Source: Anisakis pegreffii
Taxonomy: Eukaryota > Nematoda > Chromadorea > Rhabditida > Anisakidae
Length of the DNA stretch: 64,000 bases
Direction: 5' to 3'
NCBI GenBank assembly: GCA_035041965.1
Contig: JAPYMA010000835.1
Location: forward strand, 49,273 to 113,272
The notes beneath the pieces are model-generated. The model made no database searches, was not told the origin of the DNA, and worked only from the letters and a program-made list of their open reading frames with translations. Below are positions 1 to 22,900 of this stretch, piece by piece (position 1 is the first letter of the stretch; every line of letters starts with the position of its first letter). The translations under genes were made by a program, and so were the position numbers.

Positions 1-1801
1 GAGAATGTTAGAGGATATTGAATCATTGTTGATAAATGTTTTTCACGAAGTTTGTTTCCGAAATGCTTCATTGAGCACAGAGAAAAGGTTCATTCGATAT
101 AACTGGGAAACGATATGCAGTGAACATCTTAGCACTGGATCGATTTCTTGATTCTCATCTTTAGTGGTTGCAGGTTCGAATGAGATGACGTAAAGAGCAC
201 AAAAATTGTGACCACTTGAGTGATGTGTGACTTTAGTTTGTCAGTTGGTGTTGTTGTTGAATGGAAGTGATGAAAACTGAATGATGTGATGAGTTCAGTC
301 GGATGAGTTTTGGTATTCGTCAATGAAATAATAGAAACGAAATGGAACGGAATGATAACTGAATGTGACAATATTGGAGTATTAATAGAATGATGGAGTG
401 AAGTAAAGAAATGAAAATTACGATTTATCATCAATTAGAAACGCTTCGAATACTCCATACCGGCTCACATCAACACTGTAGATGCTACTCGTATTTCTTC
501 ATGTTCATCACACCATCAAAACACATCCAACCAGAAACACGATTGCGAAACGTGAACAAACGAACCAATCAACTGATCAACACCACTAATCGTTCACCCT
601 TATCATTCTCAACAACATCTTCTTTCCCCAACCCAGCAGAAAAGCATATCACCACCATCATCGCCCTATCACTACTCGCAATCGGTCGTTACTTGGATCG
701 GTATTATGCCAGGTGAGTTCATTTACACTACCCTCTTCAATACATTTCTTTTGAATCGTCTGTTAGTTTCTGCTTCAAATACGATCACTCCTTCACCAAA
801 TAATTTCTCTTTTTTTGAATCGAAATCCTCGCTAGTTGACCTGAAATAATAAGTACGGCAAAACAATGATCTGAAGTGCTGACACGTCGTAAAGTACCGT
901 ATACTGTGCGTTTATCATCCACATTTGTTCTATTGTTCGCGGCCCGCATAAGCATTCCCCTGTTTCTCACCGCTGCTTTTAGCAGTCGCATATTTTGAAA
1001 CATTCCTCAACACTGGCGACAACGAGCTAATGTTTTTCTAGCGTCACGTTGGAATCTTTCTTAACTACTCTGCGTAGCAATTTGAATATCAAGAATACTC
1101 CCGTCTTGTCACAAATGACTGATATTGGAATTTTATTCAGTTCCATTCCATTCCATTTCATATCCGGTTGAAAATATACTGTTTTTCGTAGAGGTCATCG
1201 AGATGTAACATTTTGCGGTATTCAGTTGCTAACTTTGAAACATTCAACCGCAAAAAGCAGGTGATCGCCAAAAGATATTTCACGTTCAACCGAGATTACA
1301 TGATTTGAATAAGAGAAAGAGATAATCTTTACGATAGGCTTAGCGAAATGGCTGGCAAGAAAAGCACTTGGAAAGGATGCACAGAACGGTGTTGGAACAG
1401 GCATGACACGAAATCAAGAATCCAGCCGTAATTTGAGCAAGTAATGTTTCAAATCTCAATATTTTTCCACTCCTAGCGAAATGCATGCATTCATGAAAAA
1501 AACATGGCTGACGTTCATCTGCTTTGACGTCGTATTTCGTTTCCATTCAACGAGGCACATTAATGCCAACGGTCAATAAAGCAACCTTCAGAGGGTTTTG
1601 ATTGTCAACTCATTTCCGGTACTCATGCTTTTTTGCTAAATTCTCGTATTTTCCTGCGTGAAATATCCGAGAAAATGATATGCTCTTTTCTTGCGAACAA
1701 TATTTGATGGGAAAGAGAACTCAGGACAACAATATTAACACAGATTTCGGTAAACTTATGCGAAAAATTTATGATAGTGCACCAAATCGTTCACAGCCAA
1801 C
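1..1801. other. Region upstream of the P-type ATPase gene
   Basis: No conserved coding sequence is recognisable here apart from the candidate 5' exon at 411-712. Positions 230-410 are poor in C on the + strand and rich in GAATGA-type words. This leaves open frames on the minus strand that look like compositional artefacts. The promoter of the ATPase gene should lie in this stretch, but no TATA box or other defined element can be supported by eye. Confidence 0.5.
411..712 (+). CDS. Candidate alternative 5' exon of the ATPase gene
   Basis: An ATG-initiated open frame runs into a textbook donor (GCCAG|gtgagttc, donor at 713). It ends in phase 2. The first ATPase exon contains a perfect acceptor (gcaagtttcag, ending at 1821), and entry there in phase 2 continues the pump frame exactly (Ser-Thr-Phe-Lys-Glu-His). 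The roughly 100 encoded residues are Thr/Asn/Ser-rich and hydrophobic near the end, and do not resemble any alpha-subunit N-terminus I know. The stretch could therefore be 5'UTR that happens to be open, a real N-terminal extension, or a chance frame. The alternative start is the ATG at 1802, in the same frame. Confidence 0.35.
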
Positions 1802-11943
<10,142 letters not shown>

Positions 11944-12011
11944 TCAGCCATCGATTCATGCTTCAGAATCATTACTTCACTCATTCTGTTGTACATTCGT
12001 AATTGTTATCA

Positions 12012-12017
12012 AATAAA
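12012..12017 (+). terminator. Polyadenylation signal AATAAA for the ATPase gene
   Basis: A perfect AATAAA lies 69 bp after the TGA stop at 11941-11943, a normal nematode 3'UTR distance. A second AATAAA at 12761-12766 could serve a longer transcript. Confidence 0.65.
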
Positions 12018-14006
12018 GCAACACTGCTAATGCAAACAATCCTTGCGAAAATGAGATTAAGTTTTGATTCTGATTCAACTGTTATATCATGACAACTACA
12101 TGTGCATTCCACAACATTAAGCAATCAGTGCCATCCTTATGTTAACTTCTCTTCACACGGTTAACTTCTCTTAAATGAGTGTCATTTGCGTACTTAAGAA
12201 AAAATTTACACTGCCCAATAAGAATTTTTGCGTTTCACATGAATAGCACAATCATAGTTATTGGTTATTGCGTAGATCACGCAAATAAAAACCATTTCTC
12301 AGTTTTGGTTGACAATTTGTTTTCGAAAATCCTTATAAAAATGTTTCATAAATATAAACACACATATTTCTACATTGGTCCTCCGCAACAGTGGCTGGTC
12401 AGCCTTATTAGAGACAGGAAAGTCGTATTAGAGAGATGTTCTTTTCAATGGTACTCCTCGTCTCCCGAAGTGATTATTATCAGAGCACCGCTTCTCTGTT
12501 TCCGACTGATTGTGAGTATCGACTCCTAATTGTATACGTTTGCACTGCTGGAAAATTTTCTGGTGGATGTTCCGAGAAATCAGCACACAAAAACGGAAGA
12601 CGATCTCATTTCCGTGATGCACGCAAGAAGCTGACCCACATTCCGTTGATCATGTGCATGTAAAAAAGGTCATTTTTGATTGGATTAGTGTCATTACTCA
12701 TCATTAAAATGTTGTAACTTTATTCGAAATGTACACAATTCCATGCAATCATATATTCTGAATAAACGTGTAAAATATGTTTTTAATGAAAAAATCTGCA
12801 CAACAATTCATGGCAAGCACCTATCTATCTAACTTTCATAAGATGCAATGCCACGATCAATGAGAAATTCGACTTAACCGAAAGGTATCATACTGAATTG
12901 TTAGCATAATATCGTAGCATTAAATTATTTAGAGGAAGAGACGCTTCCAATCGGTACCATTGCCATTCGGGAGCGTATCGTCCTCTAAATAACCGTTCAA
13001 AAAACAGCGCATAGAACAAATCTGAAACAAAAAACGAACCCCTATTATTAGTATGAACAGTACTTGAAATAGAACAGCCATAACGAACGAAGGCATTAAA
13101 CCAGATTAAGGCATCAACAATTACATTATAACAGCAGAAGTAAGCATGACATATTATAGTATGATAATATGATAGAAATCATTGAAATGAACAAATAATA
13201 CAATTTTTTTCAATGGAACGTAATGAGCTGCACATTTTAACGCTTCAATTCCAATGTAAAATTATCGAACAAAAATAAATTAACGATCTGTGTGTGAAAA
13301 ATACATCGGCAAGACGCGAGAGAGTAGGGCTGAAGGTTTGTTCATTTATGGCAAATTGCTTCAAGCAAAATGTAAGGCACCATTTTTTTACAAATAAATA
13401 CCCAAATTTTCGACGTTTACTTTAGACTGTAGAATATTAATACGTGAAAGAAATATTGCGGACATGATCTATGACCTACAAGAGTGAATTTTGCTTGATT
13501 GTTTGCTCTGTTTGAAGTGAATTGTAGAAAATCGCTTCCAACGAAACACAACGCATTTCTCAGCAAACTAATACCAAAGAACCTACTGAACACTCATCCC
13601 TGTTTCCTCTCACGATCAGATGTACCTTTCGGACATTAGAATAACAGCTACCAGCACAACGTATAAACAATGAACAACGATTAGTGGGGATATTCACAAG
13701 GATTAAAACCGTTGCTTACTTGAAATGACAAAACAAAACGGATTCTTCACTGCACTTCAAAGCCACGGGTTGCTATCCAAAAGGGTTTGCAAACATTGAT
13801 ATAGAAGAAGTCCGGAATCGCGTCACAATATAATCAATCGAATGTTCACAGTATTGCCGAAAATTGGAGTTTTCATGTTCTTAATGCTCTGATAGGGCGC
13901 AGTGAGTGAATATAAAAAAGTTGTTTTTTGGTGAGCGTAGGAAGCGACTGCAGATGAGAATATAAGTGATGAACAAATAACGACGTAGCGATGTATCGAT
14001 AAAGAA
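12018..14006. other. Convergent intergenic region and 3'UTR of the minus-strand gene
   Basis: The stop codons of the two convergent genes lie about 2.06 kb apart (11943 and 14007). For the minus-strand gene, TTTATT at 12719-12724 is a reverse-strand AATAAA and could mark a long 3'UTR of about 1.3 kb. That assignment is tentative because no nearer signal was recognised. The + strand open frame at 12179-12529 shows no family motif or splice structure and is not called. Confidence 0.45.
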
Positions 14007-16941
14007 TTACACCTGACTGAACTTGAGTCCGGCTTCATCGTTGCTGTAACAACGTTGACAGTGAAGCTTTGAGTCACGGACCCTCACATCCGCTCCTTGC
14101 CGACCGTTTCCCAGTGGCGTATTACAGACATAACATCGGAAACAGGTCAAATGATAGAATAAACCTAGGGATTCGATGATCATCGCTGCACCACGCCCTG
14201 AAAATTTTGCATTCTTGTTCGATGGCAACCGAAATTATTCATTGACTTCATCATGCATGCACCACCAACCCATCAACAATGCTTTCGAACTGACTTTGCG
14301 ATAGTTCAAAAAAACGGAGAAATAAAATGATAAAATTCAATGAAACAAATTCACTTCATTTAAAATCGCGACCCTTTCAATAGGGAAACATTCTGATAAA
14401 TTTAGGTGAATTTTGACTAGAACACGAGCCGTTGTGAAATAATAACACGCAACGATAGTTCGTAAATATAACTCCATTAATTACAGACTTTTGAAATATT
14501 ACATGCAACCATCACCAAACTAACAAAATCTTTGGTTAGGACACGTGAATAGATGCGATGAGCATGAAGATGAGTTGAAGTTGATTGATCGAGAAAAACA
14601 TCGAGCAATACGATCACACTGCGGAGAGATTAATGAGGAACATAAAAGGTGCAGTTTAAGTGGATAGCAGCAAGGAACTGACCTGATTTGGGGGAGAGGT
14701 GCCATTCGATATAAGCAATGATAAAAGATAGCAACTATGATGTAGGATATGCCTGAGCGTTTATGATTAGGAAACATGCAGTGGTGATATAATCCGTGCT
14801 ATATAATCACGATATGATAGATAATCCACTATATAGGATATAAGGCGTTAGATAAGCAATGAGCAAAGCTTACGAAACTGGACGTTGTTCACAGTGGCAC
14901 GGATTAACTAAAACGAAGCAACTCTCAACATACACATTTACTCTCAGGAAAACACGTCAGAACCAAAATTTTTTTAAGTGAAAAGGGAAGAAGCAAACAA
15001 AACTATTTCAGCATGAACACAACATAACAAAACTACATCAGCATAATTGGCTCCCCTCACACTAAAGGACCAATTTTTTTTCATTTGGCTTTGTAAATAT
15101 TTGGCAAGATCGATCACATCGCAAAAAAGAGACTAATTGTTACTTTTTCAAAGGGGATAGACCATTTCAACTGCCTCAGTATAAAAATTCGCAGGCTGGT
15201 AATTCTTGAAGAGAACTAGATAAAAACTTCACAAATATATTACTACAAAACAGTTCTAGGTGAACTGTATGCTACATGATAGCGATGCAACATCTTCGAA
15301 AACAATCTAATGAAATGGCAAATCGAAAGCAAATGATAAGCGAAAACAAGGGGAAGAAGCAAGCAATATGTGTTGAGAGCAAGATGCGACAGTTCAATTC
15401 AGAACTTACCAAGTTCTTTCCCACAATGCGAGCATTTATTCTTCCCACTAACCGCCACTACATGTTCGTTCGATTTCGATTCAGCAACGTTTTCATCTCG
15501 TCCACCTGAATTATCACTCCATTCACTCATTTCCACAGTTTGAATCATCGAAATTTTTTGCAGGTTAAATTTCTCAATCCTTATTCGCATATTATTCAAT
15601 AAGTTTCACAGTCAGTCGTCAAAGGCTATAATATCACAAAATATACATAAAACAAATTTTGGAAACAGTTCTATTCAGATGTATTGCACAAAAACGCGAT
15701 CATGACCCATAACAATTATCAACCATGCAAGAAATAAATGACCCCGTAAAACACATAACGACTGATGCTTATGAATAGCAGTACCTAAATGGAGATGAAA
15801 TGGATAAGCTGTAAAAAAATTTGGGAAGCAAACAAACGGGATTTCATAGAACTAATATAGAATGGTATTGCAATAGTTTCAACAATGATCCCAAATGTTG
15901 CTTACTTCTAAAAGATTTTGCTGGCATGGTTTCATTAGAGTCGGCTGAATGAGACTGTACCTCCTCTGGGAACTTATGTAGTACCTGCAATAAGCATGCT
16001 ATTATTAAATCACCATTACTAAAGCCATAACAAGACTAAAACAATCGAAATTTCCAAACAAACCCATTGTACGAATCAATTTTGAGGGTGTTAACATGAA
16101 GGAGCTAACAAATGGTTCTAATCTCATCGACGGAAACAGAACGATACCATAAACTGAAGTGAATCAGGTTCACGAAATCACCTCAAGAAATGGCTGCGTA
16201 ACATTTGCGAAGCTGACATAAAAATTAGAATGCGATGAACCGAAATGCGATAACAATGCCGAACAAAAAAATCAGCAACCTCAACGCTTGTCCTCAGAAT
16301 AGACGTTGGAGCTGTAGCCTTAGACAGTTTTGATTCGGAAGAAGCATTCAGTTCTGCTCTATTCAATCGAGTTGCATCTGTGATACCAGTCGGCGGATGA
16401 GGTCGTGACGACTGCGATGACCAGGATGAGGAACTGAAACGAAGAAATTATGAGGACAGCAAATATACCGCCGAAAATATGATAACAATATACTAATCAT
16501 CAGCTTGTACTGACTGTTTATCAAAAGTGACCTGGTACGCAAAATATCTAAAGGATTTTGAAGCACCACTTCATGAATAGCGGTGAAATTCTAGCACAAA
16601 CAACTTCATGACTGCAAATATTCAGTGACTCGGTTGCAGGTCATAATTGCAACATTACACGCGATTCTCTTGGTCTGATCACTCAATTCAACGGAATTCT
16701 TCTACCGACTTTACGGCTTTTGTGCAATACAAGATATTAACACAATATGAGGCCAACGACTGAACATTATATCCAAAATTTAAAAAAAAAACGCTTACTT
16801 CATAAGAGTGTCCTTCAGCGATCCAGATGAGCTGTGCACAACTCGAAACTTGGAGTCGGAGTCGAGACGATTCCTGCTACTCGAATCACCCGCATTTGGT
16901 AAACGTTGTTGCTCAATGATTTGCCTCCACTCACGTGAATC
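14007..16941 (-). CDS. LMO7-like gene: C-terminal LIM domain, 5 exons with stop
   Basis: Exons 16941-16799, 16433-16286, 15984-15906, 15505-15410 and 14197-14007 join with phases 2, 0, 1 and 1. Exon 15505-15410 ends in the first zinc ligands, KCSHCGKELG. The last exon continues RGAAMIIESLGLFYHLTCF, then C-x2-C, and ends the domain at LHCQRCY. This gives the C-x2-C-x19-H-x2-C-x2-C-x2-C ... C-x2-C pattern. The GAAMIIESLGL sequence is the hallmark of the LMO7/LIMCH1 LIM domain and separates it from other LIM families. Translation stops at TAA 14009-14007, eleven residues after the last LIM tyrosine. Exon 16433-16286 may end at 16280 instead, adding two residues. Confidence 0.93.
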
Positions 16942-19900
16942 CTAGTGATTAATTGATTAATTCAGTTCATACAATGACTGAATCAATTATGTAAATTCGT
17001 TTAAAATTTCGGGGAATCGATATTTCATTTAGGGAGGCAATAATAATTTACAGACCAGATCCATTGAAGAATCGTTCAGCAATGAACGGTGTTAATTAAT
17101 AATTCGCATTATAGTGCTGCATATAAGTGCTCAACTGTTTTGCAGTAAAATCTTGAAATTTTGAGAATATCGTCACATACGAAATTCAATTACAAAATAA
17201 AAATCAAAAATAAACAAGAGCATTATGATACAATAATTGAACAGATATCTCGAATCTGTTCAATATCAAAAAACAGACGATATTCAAGAAGAAACAATGA
17301 TAGATGTTCAAAACATATCAAAAACATGTTCAACCGATTAAATCACGCTATATTGTTATCCACAGTCGAAAACTGGGACAACTGCAATGAACATACTCTC
17401 AAAAAAACAGATCGGCAATAGGAACATTCAAATTCGTGAACAAAACTGATTTCATACATACGATCGTACCGTTGCTTCAATAAGTTCAGGACGCGTACGA
17501 TTCGGATCAGTATTATGTTGACGGGCGCGTTGTTTGAATTCATCCAGCGGTTTATCGAACGTCTCACAATTGAACGTGATCGTTGCACGTTGTGGTGATA
17601 ACGATTTGGTCACGAAGCATTTCGTACGAACATCCGTTTTATAGAAGCGTTCTGTGAGTGATTCGTACGACTTTGTTGTCACACCACCACCACCATTCAA
17701 ACGGTGGTGTCTAGTGGCGTGAACTGTTGGTGGATCATCATCACAACTGGATGACGATGCCTTAGTGGGATGATAACTGTGTTGTTGCTTTTCTTTACGA
17801 ATAAACGTCTCATCTTCACTGAAATGATCAACGTTTCGAGCTGTTGATGAACTACCGTGATAAGGAGTGCTGTCACTGAGTAGGTTGTTACATGAACTGC
17901 ATCTCAAGTGAACAACATGAGAACGTGGCAGGTTTGGTGTGATGGGAATACGACGTGGTTGATGAAGTTTCTTCTGCGTTGTCTCCTTTCTACGTTCAAC
18001 TTTTGTGATTTTCTCTTCTTGTTCTTCTACCTCACGTACTTCCCTGGTGGTTATACGTAGAGGCTTATCCGAGACGGCAACTCCAGCACTAGTAGTTCTA
18101 TCAATGTTAGCCGGCTGATCAAGTAGACGGATCGGATGGATTATTTCGACTGGTTTTGTTGAAGGCGGATTAAGTGATGGTGCTGGTTTAGGTTCTTCGA
18201 TTCTTTCGCTATGTTTATCACTTTTAGGACTGCATGCATTCCGTTCTTCAAGGCGATCTTTTGGCTGCGTTTGTTTAGTTTCATTCGGCACTGGATATAT
18301 AATCTCTTGCGTTTGACGTGGTGTTATTTCGTGTGTTTCCGACCAGCCGAATGTCACTCGCTTATCACTTCCGCAGCAATCTGCCCCGGATGCTGCATGA
18401 GCACCACCGTCGCCCCCACCTACGCCCACACCACTACGAATCGTGCTACTTCTTGAACCCATTGATCCGCCTGACATCATCTCGGTGGTGCTATCGCCAA
18501 TTGCACTGAATGTTGACGTTACAGATTCTGGCCAACTGCACGGTGTCAGCGACATCAAACGTTCGGTACTGTGACCCTGCGATTCAGCTTGTTCATCCAT
18601 GTCACCGCGATGCGCTCGAGTAGTGATGTTATCGTCGGATGCCATCAAACTACGAATTCCAGCCATTGTTGGCAGTAGTTTGGGATTGTTGCTGTCATCA
18701 GCTGAGGCCACACCAATACCGACTGGAATATTGGGCGGTTTCGATGATGTGTTTGCCTGAGTTTCGTTCAACTGATCAGCGTCATCTGGCAATAACTCTT
18801 GACCATGATCAGTGGAATCACTCTTTTCGCGGTTCTCTTCTAACTGTTTACGCTGAAATATTCAGATGAATAATCGTTTGCCAGCTCGACTTCATGCGAA
18901 AGAATCGTTTTGTAGCACAGCTCGATGCATTCACACCAGCACAAATGCAGCCAACCGAAGAAGAAAGCATGCATGAAATTGCAATACAACAGCACAGGAT
19001 AAAGCTTTGCAGCAACAGAACGTCAATCATACATTAATGCGGCTTACAAACTGAATAGTAAGAAATTGACAACAAAATGGTTCACACGGAATTGATGGAT
19101 TAGATCTTTGATTACTTAATGAGATCACTTTTATGTTTTGCAACGAATTTTGCGGTTGATGAAAATTCGAGCAATCCGATAATGCTCTTCACCTATTTGA
19201 TACCACTAAAACAATCCTGTAAACATTATTTTTTGCAACAGTGTCGCCATAAGATTGATTACGTAACTACTTAAAGAACTTAAAAAAGAAATGATCATGA
19301 TTACAACTAAAACTTAATGATTTTCACACAAATTCAAACACTCGAGGAAGTATGCGTTTTTAGATTCAGCAATAAATTGCCTATATGTTTGCTCACGCTT
19401 CTTAGAGTTGAATAGGAATAACGCGATCAAAACCATTTTGTCGGAATCGAGAAACAAAGTCAAAAACAAAAAAAACAGCAAGTATCCATAGCAAGAAGTA
19501 AACAAATGAATTAATGGATCGATGTATCAAATAAAAATGGTAATTCCATGCAATAAATGGAAACTCACAAAGAAATGAGCAAATTAGATGAAGCCTGAAA
19601 CAACTTCGCCGAATTCAACTCAATATTTCTCGTAAGATTGAAAAAATAAATCCGCTGTTAGTCATGCAACGATATTTCAATACAGAAACCATAGCAAATT
19701 AACGTCATAGCGAAGAAACAGGTCAAAAGTTGAATATAAATGATTGTTCGGATATGGTACGATTAATTAATACTTCAGTAATACTGCAAAAAAAGAAACG
19801 CAATAGTCAAAGCCTTAATAGCTTTAATGCTAAAAAGAGTTCTTCTGCTAAACTTTCCAACAAGTACAATGACATCATTGAACATAAGTCTTACGCACTA

Positions 19901-22900
19901 TTGCAGAGCATTGACAGGGATATCAACGAAATTAAAGCAAAAGGACAAGCTGATTAGATCATAGACGATAGTCTATACGAGAATCGGGCAAGTAACGTTA
20001 TCATCAATATAGCAAAGAACTGCCATGCTTATTTATGCATTCAGCAAAATAAAGATTCAGCAATGAGTGAGCGATGCATTCCCAGAAGAATGGTGCTAAC
20101 CACTTACCACATATTCACGAATATTATAGGCCTGAAGGAGATTTTGGCATCAATAAAATCACTTTTAAAAGTTGTTCAATGGACATATCAACGCAATGGA
20201 TCTTCTTTTGAGAAAGTGCTACGATCCTTCTGACAAAAAAATGCAAACAGAAATGTGCAACGAAGAGAAAAACAATTCCTTTTGAATGCAAAAAAAGCAC
20301 CCGGATTGCACAAAGGGCGAAAATTGAAATTTTTTCTGGCCAGATGATAGCTATTCAAATTTTTCTTGGACCATAAAATATTTCTTTTTCCGTCCACATC
20401 AAACAACAAAATCCCATTGATGCATATAAAAATGACTATCGAGCAACAGCGTTCCAAAGGGCCTAAGTGCTCGAAATAAACCAAATCCGCTATTCTACGT
20501 GCCATTTCATGACGAGTAAAGAGATAATACCCACCACTCGTACGCATCTAAATTCCTGCACACTACCTCTCAATAGCTATAAGCACAGACCCATCAGTGC
20601 AATGAATAAATAATAAATCACTCAATGTGCATTGCGATAAAGTGCCGTCAAAAACTGCAGTCATTTGTTCCAACATCAACATAATCAGAAACTAACCACA
20701 AATGGACGCATCACAAGAGGGTCCTCTTCATCTGCTGCATTGTCCCGGGTACATTCATCCTGCAATTATCAACCCCTCTTACAATGAAACACGATTAAAC
20801 CACGTAGTAGTTTGTGAACATTCAAAATGACCTCAACATTTTTTCGCATTAACAAAATCGATCCTGCATTCCTTCAAAGGAACGCATTTCTCGCTTGTCA
20901 GAGGAAAACTCTAAACTGGTCCATTCAACAGAAACTACAAAAAAATTTCTGAAGTTCTCTAATCGCATCGACCAATCGCATATCCTAACGAATGAAATGT
21001 CTGCAATATCCACCACCGTCGTAATTCTGATGATTTTCATACGAATAAACACATTTAGCGAGGTGAACAAACGTTTGACGCATCAGTGCGGTGACAGTGC
21101 GAACACTCAACTGCTGATGATTAGTGTACAGTTCCTCATAAACAATGTTCAGTGGATCTTACTAATACTCCTCAATGTTAGGCTTATGAAACAAAAGGTA
21201 ACAATCATAACTCCATATTTCAAACAATCGTTTCAAGTATAACTTCGATCATAATACTTCGAATAACTTCCGAACGAATACCTAGAAACGATCATGCGCA
21301 TCGATCATAATTGTCAATATATATTTACAAAACACTGGAATAAAGAAATTAACAAATTTACCGGAGGAAGGGAACTTCGTGGTGGTGTGAGAGTTGTGTA
21401 CGGTTTTTGTGGAACTGGGGGCGATTTCTTCGATAATGGAATGTAATTGACCTCATTGGCTCGCTTCGTGTAGTGAAGTGCCTGCAACGTTAACTCTATT
21501 TCGATAATTTTCGGATAATTTAACTCTCACCGATTTTATTTTCAACAAACTTTCTTTACACGACCTCGTGGAATTCACAAAAAACGACTACGTTCAAGGC
21601 TACAGTTAGGAACGTTGAAGGAAACTAAGAAATGTCATTCAGCTGAGTAAAAGAGAACAACGCTTTACGTTTACCTGTAAAGCGATTTTTTGTGAAATAT
21701 GAAATGTGAAATAAAATTCAGCTTTTAAAACAGCGGAACAGCTTCACGAAGACAGTAAGTGAAATAAGTTTATTACATTTGAACACCCTGCGACCGATGC
21801 ACGGGATGGTGTCGAAAATTTAAAATAATACAATACGATGAAGAGAAACTTGATTTCGAATGAATTAAAGTTTGTCTAACTCTCTCTTGAACCGGTGAAA
21901 TAGTGGCGCTTCTGCAAGGAGTAACATCGTAATTTCGAACCACTTTCGGCTGTATTCCACTAGTTGGCGACAAACCAGCAGCAGTGTATCCGCACTCATC
22001 TTCTTGTTCTAAAAGAGGCATATTTTCGAATGTTTCATTATGACTGCACATCCACTGAGCAAATATTATATTCGCTTAATCCCTTTCAGTTCAAGAGATC
22101 TGTTCGAAAGATATCAGAGTTCAGCTTCAACCATACACAAATATTCTCCATTAATCACTTGGTTCATAAAGTATAGTAAGAGTTAGATGAAACAGTCGAA
22201 CGATGAAGAACACAGCGAAACAGGTATGCTAATAGGTAAGTTCAAGTGATTATCAATAAAAGTGCGTGCGATGAGTATACATCAGTTATAATGACACAAA
22301 CAAATACAATCTGTTAGGAAAGGAAAAGCAGATGAAAAGTGCAATAGTTCTCGGATGGATTGCTCATCGAATGCAAACGGATAAATACTCATAAGGCCTG
22401 AATTGGGTAAACATTGGGATAAACGGAGAAAGAAGGGAAAGAAGTGCCTCCAGAGTACTCCTTTCGTATCATTTCAGCTTAAGTATTGCTGAGACCAGAC
22501 ACCACTTCAAACAATCTGCTAACAAATACGACTAACAAATCGACCGATTCAAAGGGAAATCAGTTGGAAGCCATTGCAAAGTTTTGATGCCGCATAGCGT
22601 TTAGAGTGATTCAAAAAAACACAATGACCAGATTGATCGTTAAAACAACAATTTTCAGAATGTTGTTCGTCGATCTAAATCTTACGTTTCAGTCGAATCA
22701 GTGTGTAAAAGTTACTTTCGTTTCACATGAACAACACCGACGTATATTCGTAACCAAGCAAGCAATCGTACCTCTACGTTTATAGCTTTCATCGTATTCG
22801 TTACCACGATAACTCTGCTGATTTCGTTGACGTGCATTTCGTTCGACTTCAGGTATGAAATCGGACAATTTACCAGGTTCTGGCTTATCATGCATTGATG

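Noticed and set aside
129..434. Minus-strand open frame of 101 codons
   Set aside because: The + strand here is almost free of C, which removes stops on the other strand. The protein is His/Ser/Thr/Phe low-complexity with no splice context.
12179..12529. + strand open frame of 116 codons after the pump gene
   Set aside because: No motif or family resemblance, and it lies in the convergent 3' region beyond a good polyadenylation signal.
20188..20547. Minus-strand open frame of 119 codons
   Set aside because: It lies between two well-supported exons (20759-20697 and 20131-20108) and has Phe/Cys/Lys-rich intron-like composition.
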